Made by a program: the position numbers and the translations under genes. DNA of 13,616 nucleotides from assembly GCA_027064665.1 (NCBI GenBank), contig JAMOPH010000176.1:1-13616 (forward strand), read 5' to 3'. Each line of letters opens with the position of its first letter. Position 1 is the stretch's first letter. Under the pieces are notes generated by a model that worked only from the letters and a program-made list of their open reading frames with translations, had not been told where the DNA came from and made no database searches. The stretch is from a bacterium (lineage in GTDB: Bacteria > UBP14 > UBA6098 > B30-G16). Of the stretch, positions 6,724 to 12,154 are shown piece by piece.

Positions 6724-7569
6724 TCAGAAGTGAGGATAATTGGTCTTTGTCTGATATTTATACTGGAAGTTTATGTAATATCTTCCCTCCTCGTCGGTGC
6801 CGAAACTGGTGATTTTGAGTTTCACATAGTGGTTCTGGGCGGTTTTGACCACCGTGACTTTGGTTGAGGAGACATCCACCTGCTCCTCCCAGTCGGCATC
6901 GGCGGTCTCGGGAAAATCGTCAATGTTGCCCACGCCGAGAATTTTGAACTGCGACACGCCAGTCCACACCGTCCCGGCAAGATGTGGGCTCTTTATTACC
7001 AGCCCGGACTCGCTGGTGGTGGAGGTATCCAGAACCATATCCGGTTCGGGGTCGGTCTGGTCAACTGTGAGGGCTATGTTGTGCTCAAAGTTGAAACCGC
7101 AAACTGTGTCGGAGCCGATAAAGTATATCCTTCCGCCGCCAAGCATAACCGGTGAGGTCTCAACGACCTCAATCGGCGATACTGTGTCTCCGTTCTCGGT
7201 GGTGCGCACCGCTCTGACGCCGAAATAGTAAATCGCACCGTCCTCAAGCGTGTCGCCGAAATAGTCGGTCATAAGGTATTCTGTGTCGCTTGTCGGCGAG
7301 GTGAAGACCAGATGAGTTCCCAGTGCCGCCTCGTCCATATCCTCAAGACTTACATTTTTAGAAACATAAAGATAGTACCCGGCAAATCCCTCCTCGTTGT
7401 GCTCCGGGGACTGTGTCCAGACGACCTTGATTGAGTCGTCGTAGGGGATGGGCGTTACCTCCGGCGCAGTTATTGACGGCGGCGATGGTGGCGGAGTTTC
7501 CTCTTCGCCGCATCCAAAAAATGCCAGCGCAACAGCCAAAGCCACAAGCCCGACGATGATATTTCTCAT
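6724..7569 (-). CDS. Predicted lipoprotein with a fibronectin type III-like domain
   Basis: This 281-residue protein has a signal sequence of the lipoprotein kind: M-R-N, a hydrophobic run to residue 18, then FFGC with Cys20 as the predicted lipidated residue. The -3 position is Phe rather than the usual Leu, so the lipobox is loose. A Pro/Glu linker (EEETPPPSPP, 22-31) leads to a fibronectin type III-like domain at about 34-135 (IPYDDSIKVVWTQSP, GYYLYVS, AIYYFGVRAV). Residues about 145-281 form a second beta-rich part that I do not recognise. The start was chosen because AGGAGGAA (7574-7581) precedes this ATG and the lipoprotein signal starts there. An in-frame extension to 7701 would overlap plsC and hide the signal peptide. 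It is probably anchored in the periplasm or at the surface and binds something; no catalytic motif is seen. Confidence 0.85.
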   Translation of the reverse strand: MRNIIVGLVALAVALAFFGCGEEETPPPSPPSITAPEVTPIPYDDSIKVVWTQSPEHNEEGFAGYYLYVSKNVSLEDMDEAALGTHLVFTSPTSDTEYLMTDYFGDTLEDGAIYYFGVRAVRTTENGDTVSPIEVVETSPVMLGGGRIYFIGSDTVCGFNFEHNIALTVDQTDPEPDMVLDTSTTSESGLVIKSPHLAGTVWTGVSQFKILGVGNIDDFPETADADWEEQVDVSSTKVTVVKTAQNHYVKLKITSFGTDEEGRYYINFQYKYQTKTNYPHF

Positions 7570-7573
7570 CGTG

Positions 7574-7581
7574 TTCCTCCT
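7574..7581 (-). promoter_or_regulatory. Ribosome binding site that fixes the lipoprotein start
   Basis: AGGAGGAA on the minus strand lies 4-6 bases upstream of the ATG at 7569. Together with the hydrophobic signal sequence that begins there, it rules out the 44-codon longer in-frame reading. Confidence 0.8.
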
Positions 7582-7624
7582 TTTTGCCTGGTTGGCTAAA
7601 ATATTGAAAAATTTTGCCGCACAA

Positions 7625-8377
7625 TCAAGAGGATTTTGCAAGTTCGGACAGGTTATTCTCAATTTGCCGGCGCAGTTTTTCTGCGAGAGTTTTCCTGTCA
7701 AGGTCTCCAGTCAGTTTGATTGGCCCGCCGACCTTGATGAACACTCTGGCGGGGGAGATTGCAAAGGTTCCCTTGGGCATAATGTCCTTTGTGCCCCAGA
7801 TGGTCACCGGAATCACCGTGGATTTTGAATCAACGGCGGGCTTGAGCGCCGAGGATTTGAAGGGCAAAAGGGAACCGTCCGGGGAGCGGGTGCCCTCGGG
7901 AAATATCACTAACACGCCGCCGGCGGACAAAAATTTTTTCATCCTCTCAAACGCCGAAAGTTCTCTGCGGCTGGCTTTTCTGCTGACGGGTATGCATCCG
8001 ATTTCCCTCATCCACCAGCCAAGCACCGGAATTTTGAAAAGGCTTTCCTTGGCGACAAAACCAACTTTTGGGTCAACCCAGCCCATAATGAGCGGGATGT
8101 CAAAGAAACTTTGATGATTGGCGACATAAACGATATTGCCGCCGGGTGGCGGGCTGAAATTCCCGACTATCCGGACACGACTGAGGGAGAGGTATAAAGT
8201 GAGCCTTGCCCATAGTTTTACAACGAAACTGAGGGCTTTGCGGTGGAATTTTCTGCTGAGAAGTCGTATCAGTTTCACAATGCCCAGAGGCACCACCGTG
8301 GGCACAAATATCGCAATAAATACCGCCCCGTAGAGAAGAGCAAAGATAAATCCCGGTATTTTCCTGAGCGATGACAT
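7625..8377 (-). CDS. plsC: 1-acyl-sn-glycerol-3-phosphate acyltransferase (PlsC/LPLAT family)
   Basis: This enzyme should acylate lysophosphatidic acid to phosphatidic acid at the inner membrane in phospholipid synthesis. The 250 residues begin with a membrane helix (about 9-30, GFIFALLYGAVFIAIFVP). They carry the catalytic H-x4-D motif NHQSFFD (87-93; His88, Asp93), block II KESLFKIPVLGWWMREIGCIPVSR (110-133, broken here by eye) and block III FPEGTR (159-164), with a Pro-containing block IV near VIPVTIW (188-194). All four LPLAT blocks are intact. I chose the ATG at 8377, preceded by GGAG at a short three-base spacing; an in-frame TTG at 8386 would add three residues and cannot be excluded. 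It is the first gene of the leftward operon, 55 bases before the lipoprotein start. Other LPLAT family members use different acceptors, so the substrate is inferred. Confidence 0.92.
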   Translation of the reverse strand: MSSLRKIPGFIFALLYGAVFIAIFVPTVVPLGIVKLIRLLSRKFHRKALSFVVKLWARLTLYLSLSRVRIVGNFSPPPGGNIVYVANHQSFFDIPLIMGWVDPKVGFVAKESLFKIPVLGWWMREIGCIPVSRKASRRELSAFERMKKFLSAGGVLVIFPEGTRSPDGSLLPFKSSALKPAVDSKSTVIPVTIWGTKDIMPKGTFAISPARVFIKVGGPIKLTGDLDRKTLAEKLRRQIENNLSELAKSS

Positions 8378-8452
8378 AGTCTCCAATTATGAAAACTCGC
8401 TTTTGTGCAGTTGCAAAGAGTTTTATATTAAAAGGCTAAAAGGAGGGAGGAA
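8378..8452. promoter_or_regulatory. Divergent promoter region between plsC operon and sppA
   Basis: This 75-base AT-rich gap must hold the promoters of both divergent units. Rightward, TTTG (8402-8405) is followed after 18 bases by TATATT (8424-8429), then the sppA Shine-Dalgarno AGGAGGGAGG (8441-8450). Leftward, the self-complementary TTGCAA (8411-8416) could pair with a minus-strand CATAAT (8386-8391) at a long 19-base spacing. An imperfect inverted repeat spans about 8400-8420 (CTTTTG with CAAAGAG) and could be an operator. The boxes are approximate. Confidence 0.4.
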
Positions 8453-10852
8453 ATGAGGCGCACGATTTTGGGGACGGTGCTGTTCGGCGTGATGATGGCG
8501 GTGTGGGGATGGTCAGTTGCTGTGCCGGAAGATCCCCGCCACGGTCTTGAAAATCCGGGGTATCTCGGCACGCTGGATTCAGAGCATCTGCTTACGACGG
8601 TGGGATTTTCAAAATCCCCTCTGTATGACCTTTCCGGCGGCGATTCCCTCTGCCGGCAGGACCTCTATCTAATTTTGCCGAGCAAAGTTGTGTCTCTGGG
8701 CGCAGGAATCTATGCCTACGACACCCCGATGGGACAGAAAAACGAAATGTATTGGCTTTTGTGGGGACTTTCCTTTGGTGCAAAGCGGTTTGGGGTCTCC
8801 TATATTAGCAAATACTACTTTTCCGGTTCGCACCATCGCCGTCATTGGCGGGCTGGAATACTTTCCCATCTTAACAGAAATCTTTCGTGGGGAGCCGCTT
8901 TCGGCAAGGGGATGATAACAGACACTCTCATCTCCACCGGCGAGGACCAGCCAGCAATTTTCGGTATGCTTTCCGATGAGGGATTTTTCCGCACTGGCAT
9001 CGCAGTAAGACCCTACCGCGAATACCTCACCCTCTGGGGCGATGTGATTGCCGACGACGATTTTGACTACAAAGACGCGGTTTTCGGCTGTGAGATTATG
9101 CCCGCCAGAGGAATTTATCTTCGCGGCGAATACAGTCTTGAGAAAAAGTATTTCCGGGCGGGAATCCGCTTTGACCTCGGACACGCAGGAGTTTTCGCCT
9201 CCGCCGGCAAATCCTACAACAAGGATTTTTCCGCCGGTGCGATTTTCTCGGAGAAAAGACTTCCCACAATCCTGCCGTATCGGGCAAAAAGGGTCAAGGT
9301 CACCATCTCCGGGGACTATCCCGAGTCGCCGAAACTTTTGGGCAAAAAATCTTTCCGGCGCCTGTCCGATGCTCTGTATCGTGTGGCGCAGGATCCTTCG
9401 GTTGAGGAACTTCTTATCAAACTTGACTCGCCCTCGCTGACCTTCGCCCAGTATGAGGAAATCCGTGGGATACTTGAGAAATTCAAGTCCCGGGGCGGGA
9501 AAATCAAAATCTATGCGGAAAATTTAGGCAACGGGACGACATATCTGGTCTCCCTCGCTGACCGTGTTTGTCTTCCGCCGGCGGGAGGAGTGGAGTTTCT
9601 CGGCATCGGCGCAGAACTCACCTACTACCGCGGCTTGTTTGACAAGTTGGGCATCCGGGCGGATATGGTTCACATCGGCGACTACAAAACCGCCGCAGAG
9701 CCGTATTATGCCGACTCTATGAGTCCCCAGATGCGGGAGGAACTCTCAAAAATCCTCAAAAATATTGATACTATAATTGTCTCATCCATCGCAGAGGCGA
9801 AGGGGATTTCCCCCGATTCGGTCAGGAAGTGGATGGAGAACTCGCCGATGTCCCCGCAGGACGCCAGAAAATTCGGCATAATCACCGATGTGGCATACTG
9901 GGACGAGTTCAAAGACTCTGTCGGTTGGGGCGAGGCGACCTCAATAAACACATACCTTTCCGAAACCTCTCCGCTTTCGCCCAGATGGGACGAACCGCCG
10001 AAAATCGCCGTTATCCCTGTTGAGGGGACGATTGCCCACGGGGCGTCAAGCCCGGAGGGATTTTTGAGCGGGAAAGTCGCCGGGGATAAAACTGTGGTCA
10101 AACTTTTAGAAAAAGTTGCCGGGGACAAATCCGTCAGGGGGATAATTCTGCGTGTGGACTCGCCGGGCGGTTCCGCCTACGCCTCCGACCTTATGTGGCG
10201 TGCGGCGGTTCGTGCCAAAGAAAAAAAGCCGCTGTGGGTCTCTATGGGTTCCTATGCCGCCAGTGGGGGATATTACATATCCTCTGCCGGGGACTCAATC
10301 TTTGCGGATAATTCTACAATCACCGGGTCAATCGGCGTGGTCGGCGGGAAATTCTCCATTGGCGGGCTGTATCAGAAATTGGGGCTTTCCCCACAGGCGA
10401 TTTATCTTTCCCCCAACGCCAACATCTACTCGCTGACCGACACATTCACCACCGCCCAGCGGGAGTTGATTAGAAAGTATATGGAGCAGTCGTATTCGCT
10501 GTTCAAGGAGCGTGTTCTGGCGGGCAGGAAGAACCTGACGCCCGATTCTCTGGAGTCGCTGGCGCAGGGCAAGGCTCACACCGGGACCGCAGCGAAACTC
10601 AACGGCTTGGTGGACGAAATCGCCGGTCTCTCCGAGGTGGAGCGCAGAATGGCTCGCCATTTAGGTCTTAAGGAGGGGGAATATCAAATCTATCATTGCA
10701 GCCCCTATGAGGCGTTTGACTGGGTTGAGTTGGCAAAAAAGTTCGCCGGGGTCGCCACGGGGAAACTCTCGCCGCTTTCCGTGAAAATACCTGAATTCCC
10801 CGACGAGGATTTTCTGTGGTATCTGGTGCCGTATTACATAGAACTCAAATAG
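8453..10852 (+). CDS. sppA: SppA signal peptide peptidase with N-terminal outer-membrane-barrel-like domain
   Basis: The C-terminal 520 residues form a complete two-domain SppA (peptidase family S49), a Ser/Lys protease that cleaves leftover signal peptides at the membrane. The first S49 domain has the catalytic lysine in HIGDYKTAAEPY (Lys412). The second has DSPGGS (569-574) and SMGSYAASGGYYIS (597-610) with Ser604 as nucleophile, followed by ITGSIGVVGG (623-632). The 192-residue Lys-Ser separation is close to the 200 in E. coli SppA (Lys209/Ser409). The protein is 799 residues against about 618 in E. coli. The extra part is a cleavable signal peptide (cut predicted after SVA, residue 23) plus residues 25-270 rich in alternating aromatic/hydrophobic strands (NEMYWLLWGLSFGA, GIYLRGEYSLEKKYFRAGIR). 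These resemble an outer-membrane beta-barrel. No N-terminal membrane anchor of the E. coli type is evident. A strong RBS supports the start. It is transcribed alone, divergently from plsC. Confidence 0.93.
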   Translation: MRRTILGTVLFGVMMAVWGWSVAVPEDPRHGLENPGYLGTLDSEHLLTTVGFSKSPLYDLSGGDSLCRQDLYLILPSKVVSLGAGIYAYDTPMGQKNEMYWLLWGLSFGAKRFGVSYISKYYFSGSHHRRHWRAGILSHLNRNLSWGAAFGKGMITDTLISTGEDQPAIFGMLSDEGFFRTGIAVRPYREYLTLWGDVIADDDFDYKDAVFGCEIMPARGIYLRGEYSLEKKYFRAGIRFDLGHAGVFASAGKSYNKDFSAGAIFSEKRLPTILPYRAKRVKVTISGDYPESPKLLGKKSFRRLSDALYRVAQDPSVEELLIKLDSPSLTFAQYEEIRGILEKFKSRGGKIKIYAENLGNGTTYLVSLADRVCLPPAGGVEFLGIGAELTYYRGLFDKLGIRADMVHIGDYKTAAEPYYADSMSPQMREELSKILKNIDTIIVSSIAEAKGISPDSVRKWMENSPMSPQDARKFGIITDVAYWDEFKDSVGWGEATSINTYLSETSPLSPRWDEPPKIAVIPVEGTIAHGASSPEGFLSGKVAGDKTVVKLLEKVAGDKSVRGIILRVDSPGGSAYASDLMWRAAVRAKEKKPLWVSMGSYAASGGYYISSAGDSIFADNSTITGSIGVVGGKFSIGGLYQKLGLSPQAIYLSPNANIYSLTDTFTTAQRELIRKYMEQSYSLFKERVLAGRKNLTPDSLESLAQGKAHTGTAAKLNGLVDEIAGLSEVERRMARHLGLKEGEYQIYHCSPYEAFDWVELAKKFAGVATGKLSPLSVKIPEFPDEDFLWYLVPYYIELK

Positions 10853-10858
10853 GGGCAT

Positions 10859-10888
10859 AAAAATGGGGAGTCCGCTGGGACTCCCCAT
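10859..10888. terminator. Intrinsic terminator between convergent sppA and fba
   Basis: A perfect 11-bp stem (ATGGGGAGTCC at 10863-10873 and its complement at 10878-10888) closes a GCTG loop. On the minus strand it is followed by TTTTT (10863-10859), so it is a good terminator for the leftward aldolase gene. On the plus strand no T-tract follows, so sppA would be terminated less efficiently. A second inverted repeat (GTTCGC 10893-10898 / GCGAAC 10910-10915) lies directly after the fba stop codon. Confidence 0.8.
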
Positions 10889-10915
10889 CGCTGTTCGCGG
10901 TCGAGATTGGCGAAC

Positions 10916-11995
10916 TTATCCAAGTTTTTCCGCCAGAAGGCTCACGCTGCCCTCCGCCCTGAACGCCTTGATGAAATCCCTTGCCACCTGATAGGCTTCC
11001 TCGGCGATGGCTTTTTTGTTCTCCTCGGGGATTGAGTCAATTTCCTTCTTGAACTGGCGTGTGGCGTGCTTGATATCCTTGCCGTTTTCCTCCGCCCACT
11101 TTTTCATCGCCTCAAACAGGTCAGGGGGCAGATGTTTGTGTGCGATATTCTGCCAGGTGGTGCCCACATTCCCCTTGCGGATACCGTAATCGGCGAACTG
11201 CCCCACCAGATTCAGCGGCGTCCCGGTGATTCCGTGCTGGGCAATTGCCACGCCATAGGGTCTTATCACCTCAAAAATTTCGCCGGTGCGCTTGAGGTCA
11301 ATGTGAACCTCCTCGCCGGGGGCATAGTTCCCGTGCTTTGAGCCGTTGGAGATAGCCAGAAGATTCGGATAGATTTTTGCCACCCGCAGCGCCTCAATAA
11401 ATGTTTTTGCCTCCTCAACTGTGGTCAGTTTGCCCTGGGCGCCCGCAATCTCGCCGACCTCAACCTCAAGTCCAAGTCCCCATTCCATTATCGGCTTTGC
11501 CAGGTGAACCGTTGCGGCGATGTTGTATTCCATCTCCATATGCGAGGCGTCAATGGCAAAACTTGTGTATCCCGCCTCGTATTCCGCCTGAATCAGCGCC
11601 CACGAGGAATCAACCTCGTCATCGGTGGGCTTTTTGACCGTGATGTGGTCGCCGTGGATGAAAAACGGCATCTCAAACCCGACCTCGTCGGCATAACCCA
11701 GAATCGCCTGCACATATTGGTGAGGCGTCTGCCCGGTGTATCCGCCGTCAATGTTGCCCTCGGACTTGGCAAGTTCAAAGGCGACAAGGGCGTTCAACTC
11801 CTGCGCCGCACGCATTATCCCCGGAATCACATGGGGAATTCGGGCGTTGCAAGCCATAATGATGATTTTCTCATCCAAAAGCGCATCAAATACCGGGCGG
11901 GAGTTCACCAGAAGAATTTTTGAGTCCTCGCCGATTACTTTAAGTGCGTTCTCCGGGCGAAGTTTTGCGAATTTCTCCCACATCTTGGCGTCCAT
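10916..11995 (-). CDS. fba: Class II fructose-bisphosphate aldolase, divergent clade
   Basis: Class II aldolases use a divalent metal to split fructose-1,6-bisphosphate into dihydroxyacetone phosphate and glyceraldehyde-3-phosphate in glycolysis/gluconeogenesis. The 359-residue protein keeps the family's landmarks on the TIM barrel: HGDH (114-117; Asp116 and metal ligand His117), IDASHME (148-154), EVEVGEIAG (177-185), NGSKHGNY (217-224; His221) and AQHGITGTP (252-260; His254). The pattern of a metal His, a Glu/Gly segment and two further His residues matches class II. The local sequences differ from E. coli FbaA and from the short tagatose/GatY type, and N-terminal segments such as VNSRPVFDALLDEKIIIMACNAR (30-52, read in parts) mark a separate clade. 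Related class II members act on tagatose-bisphosphate or other aldol substrates, so specificity is inferred. The RBS AGGAGGAGG (11998-12006) immediately precedes the ATG. It appears monocistronic, with its own promoter and terminator. Confidence 0.88.
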   Translation of the reverse strand: MDAKMWEKFAKLRPENALKVIGEDSKILLVNSRPVFDALLDEKIIIMACNARIPHVIPGIMRAAQELNALVAFELAKSEGNIDGGYTGQTPHQYVQAILGYADEVGFEMPFFIHGDHITVKKPTDDEVDSSWALIQAEYEAGYTSFAIDASHMEMEYNIAATVHLAKPIMEWGLGLEVEVGEIAGAQGKLTTVEEAKTFIEALRVAKIYPNLLAISNGSKHGNYAPGEEVHIDLKRTGEIFEVIRPYGVAIAQHGITGTPLNLVGQFADYGIRKGNVGTTWQNIAHKHLPPDLFEAMKKWAEENGKDIKHATRQFKKEIDSIPEENKKAIAEEAYQVARDFIKAFRAEGSVSLLAEKLG

Positions 11996-12024
11996 ATCCT
12001 CCTCCTGTTTTGTTCAATTCCCTG

Positions 12025-12055
12025 CAAATATAACAAATCCCCGATTTTTTTCAAA
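12025..12055 (-). promoter_or_regulatory. Promoter of fba, Bacteroidota-like -33/-7 pattern
   Basis: On the minus strand TTTG (12055-12052) is followed by exactly 19 bases and then TATATTTG (12032-12025), matching the published Bacteroidota primary-sigma consensus TTTG-N19-TAnnTTTG. The same bases can be read as sigma70 TTGAAA-N16-TATATT. The start codon is about 30 bases downstream with a strong RBS between, leaving a short leader. Confidence 0.65.
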
Positions 12056-12120
12056 GGGGAAAAGTTTTCCCTGCGGATGCGCCAATTCCCGGTTATCCGG
12101 CGGGGTTGCCCCTGCTTTTT
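12056..12120. repeat. Palindrome-rich intergenic segment upstream of fba promoter
   Basis: Three short inverted repeats follow one another: GGGAAAA-G-TTTTCCC (12057-12071), CCGG-TTAT-CCGG (12089-12100) and GCGGGG-TTGC-CCCTGC (12100-12115, one G-T pair), the last followed by TTTTT (12116-12120) on the plus strand. CCCTGC appears at both edges (12069-12074 and 12110-12115). It could be a degenerate dispersed palindromic repeat or a plus-strand terminator against antisense transcription. No copy elsewhere in the window was noticed. Confidence 0.4.
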
Positions 12121-12154
12121 AGAGTCGGTTGTCCCAGACACAGCGAAGTGAAAA

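Noticed and set aside
7570..7701. N-terminal extension of the FN3 lipoprotein to 7701
   Set aside because: It would overlap the plsC 3' end and place 44 residues before a clear lipoprotein signal sequence that has its own ribosome binding site.
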